Source: Anaspis maculata (Eukaryota; Arthropoda; Insecta; Coleoptera; Scraptiidae). From it: a stretch of DNA of 64,000 nt. The stretch's first letter is position 1. Every line of letters begins with the position of its first letter. The position numbers and the translations under genes were made by a program. Shown piece by piece: positions 11,976-23,070 of this stretch. A model generated the notes under the pieces. The model was not told where the DNA came from. It ran no database searches and saw only the letters and a program-made list of their open reading frames with translations. Where the stretch lies: assembly GCA_949128115.1 (NCBI GenBank), contig OX421966.1:3596001-3660000 (forward strand), written 5' to 3'.

Positions 11976-12260
11976 TGCAGTGTATGTATAGTCAATGCGC
12001 ATGGCGCAGTGATAACGCATGTATATAAGCGAGCGTCGGGAGACGCGCGGCCCTCTTCTATCCCATCCTCGTCGCAATGTGGAATATACTATGTAACGGG
12101 ATCTAGGTACTTTATACACGTAGATTCAGGTGTACATCTTTATTGCTGATTACTGCTCAATACATGTGGCTGGGACAGAAGAGGGCCGCGCGTCTCCCGA
12201 CGCTCGCTTATATACATGCGTTATCACTGCGCCATGCGCATTGACTATACATACACTGCA
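11976..12260. mobile_element. Nested 285-bp inverted-repeat element with GTACC duplication
   Basis: The first ~84 bases (from TGCAGTGTATGTATAGTC) are repeated in perfect inversion up to 12260, around a ~115-bp centre. The element is flanked on both sides by GTACC (11971-11975 and 12261-12265). Removing the element and one GTACC restores the right end of the hAT host. Both arms carry a TATATAAG box next to a GC-rich stretch. There is no coding capacity. A 5-bp duplication does not match hAT (8 bp), Tc1 (TA) or Harbinger (3 bp). The family is unassigned. Confidence 0.85.
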
Positions 12261-12349
12261 GTACCATCTCTATCGTATATGCATACGTACAAAGTGTTCG
12301 TCTCGGTCGAAGTCTCGGTGTTCATATCCTGAGTGAAAATCAATGCAGA

Positions 12350-12680
12350 TCAATGCAGCACTGCAGCATGTTTGTTGTAGCAACTCACTCATTGTGCTGT
12401 TCCATTGGATTGCTGAATCACGTGATTTTAAATGGATAACGCAGCCAGACCGGCGCGGCGGTCTGCTCTAGCACAAGGCCACAAGCACACCACAGGGTAC
12501 GACCGACGGCCGCCATTTTCCACTTATTCATGCCATCCCTTCCGATGCATGCCGCACCACGTGTTGGGTGTTTTGGATCATTTATTTTATTGTATTCTGT
12601 GAAACAACTGCATTTCGTGTGAAAAAATTAAGTACAAACAGTACAACATTGTACAATAGATATTAACAGAGAAGGTACCT
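12350..12680. repeat. Dispersed repeat A (inverted relative of 29820-30160)
   Basis: This block reappears in reverse orientation near 29820-30160. Shared landmarks are GCAACTCACTCA, CTGAATCACGTG, the GGCCGCCATTTTCCA stretch and ACAACATTGTAC. Identity by eye is about 75-80 percent. No open frame is preserved. Confidence 0.7.
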
Positions 12681-12989
12681 AGTTTTCCAACAATACGTTT
12701 CTTGGTAAGCACAATCATTTTTTATTATTTTTGCATCTTTTCCGGGCTCTGTTGCACAAACGGTTCTTCCATTTGTTTCATTTTAACGTGGTACATCTTT
12801 GCCGCATGTGTTCATATCACATTAAATATTCATCATAGACAGCATTCATTTACTCACCCCCTTGTGCCAAAAGCTAGTTCCTACTCAGTTCCTTGTCTCA
12901 TTTCTATATTCACTCACCCATCAGCCCAACATTATATTACCATATATTACTCAGCAGTCACATTCGATATGAGCTCAAAACGTAAAAAC

Positions 12990-13470
12990 ATAGGGGATGA
13001 TTTTACAAATGACTTTCTCTGCAATATGATACGAACACTTACAACACTCTGAGATATACATAGAAGGATTGCACTATCTACCCTGGGTATACCTGGTTGT
13101 CTCTAGCGGTAACTGTCAATTACATATATAGTAAAATGCGAGGCAAAATGCCAATATGTGCCGCTCCTAAAAAGTACAAGAATATTGCTACTACTTTCTG
13201 TTACGAGCTTCAACTTTGATAACTGTTTGACTTCTACGGAAATATTGATGCGATCACTCGGAACAGTAGATGTGTTGACAAATTGTTTTCCAGTCGGGCT
13301 TGTTAGGACGATTAAAGCATAAAATTACCATGCAAGGTCCTCCTGTAGTGTAGGATTTAATGGCAGGCTGCTTTTCTAAGCAATTTGTTTTCTGATATGA
13401 CATAACCTTAAAAACATGTGTCAAAACACAGCTGACATTTCTCTATTGTTCCTATCCTAGACAGACTGCA
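12990..13470. repeat. Dispersed repeat B (direct relative of 29250-29690), decayed zinc-binding fragment
   Basis: The segment matches 29250-29690 in the same orientation. On the minus strand at about 13270-13345 it reads a cysteine/histidine pattern (GGPCMVILCFNRPNKPDW, then CQHIYCSE) that is better preserved in the other copy. Here a TGA replaces one cysteine codon, so it is a fossil. Confidence 0.65.
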
Positions 13471-14570
13471 CGTTAATGATCATTAGCGTTAAATGACGAT
13501 TGCGAATTTGGGGGTGACACACTACAAATCGTAATAAGCCGATGAGCTTGCGCCGTATTGCGTAAATAAACGTGGCGATCAAGGTGGCGATCAATTTTTC
13601 CCCAAAATGTCAATATCAAATTGTCGAATGGTTCGAAGTATTCGGCTATTGTTGCCCCTATTATCTATAATTATAATGATAATTCCATATTTTCGGTGAG
13701 GTGTGAGGTGGTATTTGGCTTAGATTCTATTCAATCAGGAAAGCAATATTATTTTATCAATGCTTGCAATGTTCACACTACACCATACTATCTTAATTTG
13801 TTGCCAAAATATATGTGAATTTGTATTGAGTCGAAAGAAATGGAGGAAAAAAGAAGAAGAAACTGATGATTTAGTCATTAACCTGATCAAAATCGCATAG
13901 TCTCATCATAGTCTGAAATAGTCCAACCAACTTTTAATTTCGGGCGGCCCTGGTTGAAAAAAAAACTTGAAAAGTCGTATGTCAAATTTTGACCAAATTG
14001 AGATTCTGGTTTCCAAAAATTCTAAATTTTGCATATTTCAATCCATTAAAGGGGCATAAATGTGATGTGTAGTTATGCGTGAAATATAAGAAAATGAGTC
14101 CTCAAAATTCAAGGTTTGCTGAGAATTCACGTGGAAGTACACAAAAAAGGGCACAAGTCTACTTAAATTTGGAACAATTAGTCTTTCAATTGGTAGAAAG
14201 AACATAAGTAGCCTTGAGTGCAAAATTTTAAAAACTAGCTTCACTTGAAAGGGAATATGTGAACTTGGGTCACTTGTATATTTTTTTGTTAAAATGGCAT
14301 ATATTCACATACCTATGTCGTTTTTGCTGAAGAATCTGACAAAATTAAGACTACATAAGCCTATCTATTGAAGGCGTCCTCATCAATAAATAGACTTATG
14401 CCCTTTTCAGCGATACGACTAAGAAGTAAATATCTACTTGTACCCTTTTAACAGAATGCTAGTGCGTGAGAGGTTTCACTTAACCTCACTTTGCTCACTT
14501 CTGTGTCAACTTCGCCCGTTCGTCTCTGATGTCAGGAACCTAGTTTATTAGTTCAGTTATACGAACAGTG
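13471..14570. other. Gene-free stretch
   Basis: AT-rich sequence with only short chance reading frames. No repeat or gene could be assigned. Confidence 0.4.
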
Positions 14571-14574
14571 TGAA

Positions 14575-14880
14575 TTTTTGACAAAACTTGTTGAAATTTG
14601 CAAGTCGTCAGGCATTTGGAGAATTGTGACCAAATGTTGATAGGTATCAGATGCACAGAGAACGGCATTCAAAATAGGTACCTACCACTACTTGTTGATG
14701 TACCTACCGAGTGATGCAACGCAGCCAAAACGCATGGATGCTCAGAATGTTCGTCCAAGCGCACAAGGATTATCTATCTACTCAAGAAACGACACTACTT
14801 TCGGACAATCAATAGATTTGGACGACAAGTTCGAAATGGTGACAGCCGGCTCCAAGTCGTTTCGGTGAGCCATTCTCATT
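14575..14880. repeat. Dispersed repeat C (direct relative of 30205-30495)
   Basis: The landmarks AATTTGCAAGTCGTCAG, CTTGTTGATG, GAGTGATGCA, CAGAATGTTCGT and GACACTACTT occur in the same order at 30220-30450. Similarity by eye is about 75 percent. Confidence 0.65.
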
Positions 14881-15352
14881 TCTCATTTACCTGGGGTCCT
14901 CGGGGCGTAGGTTCACCTATAGGGGAAAGAGGGGTACATTCGGCCATTTTCAGACTTTTTTTTTAACTTTTTTCGATGACTATCAGCATCCCAGTTTTTG
15001 ATACGTCATAAAATTGGGACTTTTGAGCATCATCGAAGCCATTTTTGGAAATTGAAATGTGAAAACTTTCAGGAGTGATAATTTTTACAAAAATAGGCTG
15101 CACATTGCCGATTATTGTACCCCACCGGTTCGGCCGGTGGACACAAAAAACACTCGGCATGGCTGAAATATAGAAAAAAAGGTCTCAAAACGGCTATTTT
15201 TCAAATTTCTAAACCAAAAGAGTAATATGAAAAGTTCTACATTGAAACGAAATGTATTACAATTACAATTCAAAAGTGAGAATCCGAGGAATCAGTCAAA
15301 GAATACAAGAAATTTTTCAAGTGCATTTTCTGATTTGTTCCATTAAAACTAT

Positions 15353-17250
15353 TAGTCCTAGCGGTACACGTAAAAATGGCTCTAATTGTGACAAAAGTGT
15401 GAAATTTGGTGTGTGGACTCCTTAAAGCATTTAAAAGGTTTTTAGAAGGGGAGCTAAGAAAAATTTTGATTTTGATTTTTTAATTTTTTGTGACGTCATT
15501 TTTTTTTATTTTTTTTTTCTTTTTTGCAACCATTCAAGATTTTTCACTTTTGCTTTTGTATCATGGTGAGTAACTGCTTAATCCAAGAAACGGAAGAGAA
15601 AATTTGCGAAAAAAATTAACTGAACTGAAATGATGGCGTTTTTTGTAAAAAAACAATTTTTTACATTTTTTTCAAAAAATACTGTGAATATGTGAAAAAT
15701 TGAAAAAGGCAATTATCCCTCAAAACAAGCCCCATCAGAAGTTATGGAAGTGTTTCTCAAAATTCCAAGCCGTTTTCGAGATATTTAGAAATATGTTATT
15801 TCTTGCGACTGTTTCTTCGTATTAGCTCCTATTTCATCAAACACATAACAGGGTTCTTTTTTCTTGAAAATATACTTCAGAATGATCAGACCAAAGATTT
15901 CTTAGAAGTTCATTGTAAATTGTAATTTTTCCAGTGGCGTAGATCATAAAAATTCAAACCATTTCTACCCTCTCACCATACTTTCTACACCACTCGATTA
16001 TTTGAAAAATACATGACATTTTGACATTATGATGATCATCTAAGATCACTTAGCATGACACTTCATTTAAAAAGCACACAATTTTTTCGCTGATCAGATC
16101 GACTGCGAAACAATGCATCTTGTATCATCTCCTCGATCATCTCCATCATGACTGTTTTAGATAAATTATAGTTGATTGTCCCCCCACAGTTTTTGAATGG
16201 GATGTCATAACAGGTGGCTTTTGATGATCATCTTGTCAAATAAAATACAAATATTTACAAACAAATATGTAGGTATGTTCTTATGTTCCAAACCGCAACA
16301 ATTACAAAATAGATGCGATGACATGTATGCCTTCGACGCCACTCAACCAACTTTACTGTTGATAAAGTGCATAATTTTCAGTCTGGGGGAACAATAAACT
16401 ATAATGTATCTAAAACAGTCATGATGGAGATGATCGAGGAGGTGATACAAAATGTAATGTCTTTTTTTATTACTATATTATCTTTGTAAAATTTACCTAT
16501 TAATAAATGTTTTATAACTTTCATACTTAAAAAAAAAATAATATTTAGCAGTCGATCTGATCAGTGGAAAAATTGTGTGCTCAAGATCGTCGATCTCATC
16601 TTGTTTTCAAAAGAAGTGTCATACTAGGTGAACTTAGATGATAATGATGCCAAAATGTCATATATTTTCTAAATAATCGAGTGGTGTAGAAAGTACGGTG
16701 GGAGGGTAGAAATGGTTCGAATTTCCACGATCTACGCCACTGGAAAAATTACAATTTACAATAAACTACTAAGAAATCTTCGGTCTGATCACTCCTAAGT
16801 ATATTTCTAAGAAAAAAGAACCCTGTGATGTGTTTGATGTAACACTTAGAGAACTTCTGATAGGGCTTTTTCCGAGAAATAATTGCCTTGTTCTATTTTT
16901 TACATATTCACAATATTTTTCAAAAAAAATTGAAAAGTTTGATTTTTACAAAAAACGTCATCATTTCAGTTCAATTGATTTTTTTCACAAATTTTCTCTT
17001 CCATTTCTTGGAATAAGCAACTACTCACCATAGTATAAAGACAAAAGTCAAAAATCTCAAATAGTTTCAAAAAGAAAAAAAAAAGAAAAAAAAATGACGT
17101 CACAAAAAATTGAAAAATTAAAATCAAAATTTTTCTTGGCTCCCCTTCTGAAAACCTTTTGAATGCTTTTAAGAGTTCACACACCAAATTTCACACTTTT
17201 GTCACAATTAGAGTCATTTTTATGAAATTTTACTTATACCGCTAGGACTA
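15353..17250. mobile_element. 1.9-kb near-palindromic (foldback-type) element, TA-flanked
   Basis: The ends TAGTCCTAGCGGTA (15353) and TACCGCTAGGACTA (17250) are exact inversions. From there two arms of about 840 bp pair along their length, for example AATTGTGACAAAAGTGTGAAATTTG at 15390s with its complement near 17200, and TGACGTCA near 15490 and 17100. The unpaired centre spans about 16190-16380. No transposase frame is present, so the element would depend on a Tc1/mariner-type enzyme elsewhere. A transcript through it would fold into a very long hairpin. Confidence 0.85.
15932..15995. mobile_element. Tiny (~64-bp) hAT-like MITE inside a palindrome arm
   Basis: The sequence starts CAGTGGCGTAGAT and ends TTTCTACACCACTC, resembling hAT termini (CAGTGGCG...). 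The mirror copy sits in the opposite arm near 16682-16745, and a related 58-bp unit lies at 44251-44308. No 8-bp target duplication is evident, so this is tentative. Confidence 0.35.
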
Positions 17251-18420
17251 TATGGGTGTAAATTAATCTCAACCCTAATATAATTTATTTACTTCAATTC
17301 ATTTGAGAATGTGATTGGTCTATATTGCCTAATTTAGGTCGTTACGGCCTATTTTAGGCTGTTACGTAGAGTATAGCTTTTATTCACCCAAACAATGTGA
17401 ACCTCGATGTGAACATACGGTCTCAATCTCCACTTTTTAATGGCTTGAGATCTAGTCTTGACGCAGGAATAGGATTCTAGGCAAAATGGCTTCCGGTTTT
17501 TGTTTTGGTCATTTGCACTCAGCTTTGAAATACATAGTTATGTTGAAAGAAATAACCTTTCACATCTTTTCGATTGAAGTCTACTTTGCCTAAAATTATC
17601 AAAACTCGGATTTAGTGTCCTAAAAGTGTTTTTTCAACAGCCTAAACTATTGTAGGTTTTTGTAGGTTTTTTCTATGTTACGGTTGAAATGATTCACATT
17701 ATTTCATTTGTCTCGTACTGTGTGTCACTTTTATTCATTTCGACCCCAATTGGAATTTTATGTAACAAGTACGCAAAATAAATGCTTAGCGGATAAATCC
17801 GCGTTATCCCTAAAGGGAATGAGCCGCCGAAGCATTTTGCGTACTTGTCGCATACATCATTTCTTAGCATGAGCTTTCCAAACACCAATTAGCAATTTGT
17901 GTTTTCTATATCGGCCATAGTGAAGTTGCCTATTCCGTAACAATTTAACTACAACAACTAAACTGCTAAATCAACAATGCAACACCTTGAGAGAATCTTT
18001 CAGATACAGTTCGCAAAAATTCGTGTTTTGTGGACTCAAAACAGTCGGCAAAATGACTATTTTAAGAAGACAATACTGAAAAATCAATAATTTGTTCTAT
18101 TACATACGAAAAATGTTTTCGGCCTATTTTGCCTATTTTAGTCGTTACGGCCTAAAGCGTCCTAAAATAGAGCTTTTATTTGCCTAAACATGTGTCCTAA
18201 TTTCCACTTTTTAACGGCCTAAAATCCGGTCTCTAGTTATGACATTAGCGAACTTAGAAATATACTTCAACATTGAGGAAGCTTTTCTTGACAAAGACAA
18301 CTTTTTGTGCAGTACATTCGTAATTGCTCTTACAATTTTCTAATAAATATTCACCCTGTCAGTTTCTTTGGTAGACCTAGCCATATGAAAGGAGAATCGA
18401 AAAAAGAGAATCGACGCTTG
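17251..18420. other. Gene-free stretch within the nested element
   Basis: The phrase CCTATTTTAGGC and variants (GTTACGGCCTA) recur around 17330-17360 and 18120-18230, suggesting an old duplicated repeat. No gene supported. Confidence 0.4.
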
Positions 18421-18598
18421 GAACGGTCGTGGCCGAGTGGTATAGGTGATGGCAAGCTGACCCACTCGCACTGCGCTGCGCGGGTTCGAATCCCGCTACA
18501 TCCATGGATATTTTGTTCTGTCGCCGAGGTTGCTTGGTAGAGTAATTAAATAGCTGAATGTCGCCTCGTTGGATAAGTCGATTGAGAGATAAAAAAAA
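18421..18598 (+). repeat. tRNA-Ser/Leu-derived SINE-like sequence
   Basis: An A box (TGGCCGAGTGG) and a perfect B box within CGGGTTCGAATCCCG are spaced as in a class II tRNA. The seven bases before the A box do not pair with TACATCC after the T arm, and the anticodon stem is broken. It is therefore not a working tRNA but fits the RNA polymerase III promoter head of a SINE. The sequence that follows runs to an A-rich end near 18598. Full SINE boundaries are unverified. Confidence 0.5.
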
Positions 18599-19019
18599 CC
18601 TTTCAGCAAATTTTTCAATGAACGGCGTAAATTTGGCATCCGGCCGAATGTGCCCCAAGTGTAATGTCTGCTTTTAATAGAAATAACGAATAAGTGTTGC
18701 ATTTTTTAGGTTATACCTACGGGCTGGTTTCCTCGTTAGAGAACATAGCAATGGTAGGTAGGAATATTACGCCATGTCATAATTCGAGATCTAGGAAAGC
18801 TAACAAAATGGAAAATTCAAACCATTCACCTTGAATGACAAATTTTCAATTTTATTTTTTTGCCGCCTCTTCACAAGACAGGGAGCCTACAGAAATGCTC
18901 CAAAAGGTGACATACAGTGTCACCAACATGTAAAAATTTATTTTGGCGGTTTATTTGAATATTATAGAAAATAAAGGGGGTGGCCGAATCTACACCCAGG
19001 CCGAAAGTGCCCCCCTTTC

Positions 19020-19320
19020 AGAAATAAAGTTGTATAAATAATCTGTCTCTCCACGTAAATTGTATGAATATATTTTGCTGACGCGTTTCGGCCTTACAAT
19101 TGAGGGTAAAGGGCCATCTTCAAAGCAGTAAAGGTGTAAAGTGTATAAAGTGTCAAAGTCAAAGTAAACAAGTTTAAGTTTACTCTGTCAAAGTCAAAGT
19201 ATACAAGTTTCCTGCTTTGAAGATGGCCCTTTACCCCCAATTGTAAGGCCGAAACGCGTTAGCAACATATATTTATACAATTTACGTGGAGAGACAGATT
19301 ATTTATACAACTTTATTTCT
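19020..19320. mobile_element. 300-bp palindromic MITE with GAAACGCG motif
   Basis: The arms 19020-19132 and 19215-19320 are inverted copies beginning AGAAATAAAGTTGTATAAAT and containing GGCCGAAACGCGT and GAAGATGGCCCTTTACC. The centre has a short tandem of GTCAAAGTCAAAGTA...ACAAGTTT. It is inserted next to a CCCCCCTTTC terminal sequence. No coding content. Confidence 0.8.
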
Positions 19321-19504
19321 ACAAGATGCCTCCATTAAGAGAATCCCTCAATTTTTACGATATTGCCCCCCTTTCCCCTACATAGTGTAACATAAATACT
19401 GCGAAAGATTTTAGGGTATGATTCTTGAGATTATTTCAAGGAAAAAAGTTCACATGAGGATGGGTCCGAAAATGCTTACCCGCTGAGTTATACCCCTCAA
19501 AGTT

Positions 19505-20143
19505 GTGACCCTGAAGAAGGCTTTTGTTTATTATCTCCGAACCTGTTTAACGTGAGATAACGAAATCTACCATATCTACTCATGTTTGTATGCTTCATAA
19601 GATAGCTCTAATTCATTTTGAACTTTTCATCAGAGGGGTAAATCGGAGGGGTTAGGAGTAAAAATTACCCCAACTATTTTGTATTCATTTTTTCTTATTT
19701 CGATGTGAAATTGTGAAGCTTTCTACGGAAAAAAAGATACTTCTGTTTAACTTCGATAAGGTGCACCGTTTTCGAGATATTTGAGTTTAAAAGTTTTGAG
19801 ATCACCCCAAAATTGCTAAATCTGAACTAATTGAGAAAATTATTTCCAAAACTTGTCCAGGCAAAATGAATGAATTCAGCACATCCAGTTGAACAAGAGT
19901 GTCTTATTTCCGTAGAAAGCTTTAAAATTCCACAATTTCACATCGGAATACAAAAAAAATACAAAAAAAGTTGACGTGATTTTCAACCTCTAACCCCCTC
20001 AGATTTAACCCCACCCCGGTGAAAATTGCAAATTGTTCAAAGCCTATCTTATTAGGAATAAAAACATTAGTAAATGTGGTGAATTTCGTTGTCTTCCGTC
20101 GGACAGTTTCGGAGATAATAAAATAAATCTTCTTCAGGATCAC
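19505..20143. mobile_element. 640-bp palindromic element
   Basis: It begins GTGACCCTGAAGAAG at 19505 and ends in the near-complement CTTCTTCAGGATCAC at 20143. Arms of about 240 bp pair with mismatches (for example ATTATCTCCGAACCTG against the TTTCGGAGATAAT side). No transposase inside. Confidence 0.75.
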
Positions 20144-20144
20144 A

Positions 20145-22182
20145 TACGAAGGCACAGAGCGGACATAAAAGATCTTTTTTTGTAAATGCCACTTTTTTTG
20201 TGAATGCTACTTTTTTTGTGAATGTCACTTTTTTCTGGCAATTGCGACTTTATTCTATCAATTGAGACTTTATTCTGGCAATATTGCCACTGTTTTCTGT
20301 AAATAGACACTTTTTTCTGTCAATTGCGACTTTTGAGCACATTTCGATAGAAAATGATGTTTATATGGCCGGTTTGTGCGTCTGTCTGTCCGTCCGTCCA
20401 TCTATCTGTCTGTTCTTCCGTCTGTCTGTCTGTCCGTGTAGAAGTTGAGAAGTTTTACTCCTCCTCGGGGAATGAAGCTAGAGCCTTGGAACTTTTTACA
20501 ATTAATAGCTCAGATTCTCAATGGTGGCCAATGGGTAGACTGGATTTCATAGTGGCGCCGCCATCTTGGTCGCCATATTGAAATTTCTCATCAGTGGAAG
20601 GATTTTCCTGAAACATGGAACTTACTATTATCTCATATGAACATTCTTACTTTCAAGCTTAGTTTCATGATTACGCCGCCATCTTGACCGTAATATCGAA
20701 ATTTTCTATTATTGGAACGATTTTCATGAAACGTGAAACGAAGGTACTCTTGTCTCGTATAAATCCGCTTCAGATTTATTCGCTTTGAATCCGCTCTAGC
20801 GATTCATGCAGTGGCGGCTGGTGAGGGAGGGCTCAAGGGCGGCGCCCCCTCAACGCTAAAGGCGGCAAGAGATTTTTATCGGTAGGAAGACATGGAATAC
20901 ATTTTATTAATTATACTTATTCCAAAGATTTGGTTTAGTGCAAAAACGTTCAGTCATTGGTCAATTAATATTTTAACAAAATAATTCTAAGCGATCGCAC
21001 GGTCGAAGAAGTTCGTCTTGGGCTCCGCATTCGGCGCCCACCGCCGATGCGGTGATGCCGGGGTGCACCCGCGCAAAACATGTGCCGTAACCATGGCAAC
21101 GCGAGACGCGGCTCCCGCTCTACACTGCAGATATGGGCTCCGTTTCTCGAGCCCCCAGCCGATTGAAATAATCGATGTAATTATTTATGTACTCTTCGAT
21201 TAGTCAACAGTTTGCAAACATGAAGATAGCTGACCTAAGAAAGGTACATTCAGGTCATCAAGCCTACAAGAAGAAATGAATGCAAAAAAACAACGGACGT
21301 CCGATTACAGCATTGATTTACTGAATATAAAGCAAATCGAACCCGCAAGAATAAATTCGTGGTGCATTAACTCACACGTAATTTTGACAATACAGTAAAT
21401 GCTAAAAGTCCATATAATTGTGATGCGGATACGACAAAAAAGTTTTTGTCTCGAGTTTCGTCATTTCGCGAACTGAGAACTGTTCTATATGCACTCTTTG
21501 TAGAAAATGTTTTTCGAATTTCGAACCAACAAAACATGGACAAAATGTTTCATGATTTGAACAATTAGATCAGAAACGGGAAAGGAATAAAAGCCTCTTT
21601 CTCTAGTTTCTGATCTAATATTGTTTATATTAGGAAACATTTTGTCCATGTTTTGCTGGTTCGAAGTTCGAAAAACATTTTCTACAAGAAGTGCAGATAG
21701 AACAATATAGTTCTCAGCTCGCGGATTTGTTATTAACTTGAGCCCTCCTTGCAAAAAACTCACGAGCCGCCACTGGATTCATGGAGTTCAACTTGAAAAT
21801 AAAAGTGATTATACGAAGCAAGGGTAAGTTCCAAGTTCCAGGAAAATCGTTCCACTAATAAGAAATTCCAATATGGCTACGAAGATGGCGGCGCCACCAT
21901 GAGATCCAGTCTGCCCATTGGCCACCTTTGAGGACCCAAGCTCTCCATCGGAAAATGTTCCAAGGCTCTAGCTTCATTCCCCGAGGAGGAGTACAACTTT
22001 TTGATTTCTACACGGACAGACAGACAGGCGGACAGACAGATAGACGGACGGACAGACAGACAGACAAACTATATAAACGTCATTTTCAATCGGAATGTGC
22101 TTAAAAGTCGCAATTGACAGAAAAAAGTGGCAAGTGGCTATTACAAAAAAAGAACTTCTATGTACGCTCTGCGCCTTCGTAG
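20145..22182. mobile_element. Inverted-arm element with TCTG/CAGA simple repeats, interrupted by a hAT
   Basis: The left arm (20145-20800) and right arm (21784-22182) are inverted copies sharing ACGAAGGC(A/G)CAGAGC, the (TCTG/TCCG)n tract at 20372-20440 against 22012-22070, CTCCTCGGGGAATGAAGC, and CCAATGGG. The left arm also has an internal duplication around GCCGCCATCTTG (20550 and 20680). The centre is occupied by the younger insertion 20809-21775. No gene seen. Confidence 0.75.
20809..21775. mobile_element. Non-autonomous hAT element with perfect 8-bp target duplication
   Basis: The left end CAGTGGCGGCTGGTGAG and the right end (reading inward CAGTGGCGGCTCGTGAG) are inverted. GATTCATG is present immediately outside both ends (20801-20808 and 21776-21783), the 8-bp duplication diagnostic of hAT insertion. 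The interior (967 bp) holds no transposase. It includes its own palindrome at about 21476-21710 around AAAACATGGACAAAATGTTT. Confidence 0.93.
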
Positions 22183-23070
22183 TCTCAAATGTGAGCAGTG
22201 GTGGATTAGGCATATTCAGCGCCCTAGGCCAAGTATTTTTGAGCCCCCTCCCTACCTATTTCTTATTTGTTTTGAGTCTTTGAAACTGAAATAATTGAAC
22301 AATTGAAGAAGAACTCGCTGACTGGAAGAAATTTCGTCACCAAACTTGGAACAAAGCTCTTATCTGTTCACATCATGACAATGTCAACAGTGTCAATCAG
22401 CTAACTTAACCAAGTTCGTAGCATAGTACTTCATGCCTGCGTGTTATATGTTCGTTATTTTTGCTGCAAAGCTAACAACAACAAATTTTCAACAAATTAC
22501 TCACCTTCATTTGTTATACTAATATTCCGATTCAAGTAGATGTTCCGATTTTCGAGATTCACGTTTTGTTTGTCCAGTCCATGGTCTTAGGTTAGATTTA
22601 GAGGTGGAGGGAAATGCCGGAAATGGAACAAAAACGCAACGTCGATGTCAAAGTCGAGGATCAATCAATTTAAAATCCGCGGGAGATTCGAAAACTCAAC
22701 AAATACGAGTATCATTTTGTATTTGAAAAATTGTTAGCAGTTTTGAATTTTGAAATAGGCACAGTTATAAAACCAAATTTCAGGTTTAGCGTCACGAATA
22801 AACAAAAATCACCAGGTTTTTTCAAAATAAGCAAAAAAAATCAACAAACCACCAGTGGAATCCTAAAATCACCAGATCTGGTAACACTGGACTCAAATAT
22901 GTGGTGCTGTCAGAGACGTACTGTCCTGAGCTGTCCACGTAAATGCTCACAAAAATTTCTGTTTGCCACAGCAATATTTCTACAGGAAAAAAAACACGAT
23001 TACGTAGCAGATTTTGTACAAGAAATGCCACCGTGTCAAACGGGCTCTACTTCCAAATTATTTAGAATAT
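22183..23070. other. Gene-free stretch
   Basis: A hAT-like terminus CAGTGGTGGATTAGGC begins at 22196, but no partner end was located. The rest has no supported gene. Confidence 0.4.

Larger units (their letters stand above)
8179..12272 (+). mobile_element. Autonomous-looking hAT (Ac-type) transposon
   Basis: The ends TAGAGATGGTAC (from 8179) and GTACCATCTCTA (to 12272) are inverted copies. Inside each end lie clusters of GGAACAGTTCCG and CTGTTCC motifs (8199-8270 and about 11880-11965), a pattern seen in hAT subterminal transposase-binding sites. One long transposase gene lies between them. A 285-bp inverted-repeat element has inserted 12 bp inside the right end. A matching 8-bp target duplication was not found at these exact edges (AGGTACTG at left, TCGTATAT at right), so the flanks have changed or the termini are slightly misplaced. 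Confidence 0.8.
14919..19382. mobile_element. Large nested DNA element bounded by TA-GGGGAAAG ends
   Basis: The left end TAGGGGAAAGAGGGG (14920 on) and right end CCCCCCTTTCCCCTA (to 19380) are inverted, with TA on each side. A terminal-like GGCCGAAAGTGCCCCCC copy also sits at 18997-19018. The interval holds no transposase. It is filled by younger insertions: the 1.9-kb palindrome 15353-17250, a tRNA-derived repeat near 18421 and a 300-bp palindrome at 19020-19320. The outer pairing is short, so this could also be two separate remnants. Confidence 0.4.

Noticed and set aside
12702..13052. 116-codon plus-strand frame spanning repeat B
   Set aside because: The frame is not preserved in the homologous copy at 29.25 kb.
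18421..18505. Functional tRNA-Ser or tRNA-Leu
   Set aside because: A and B boxes are good, but acceptor and anticodon stems do not pair.
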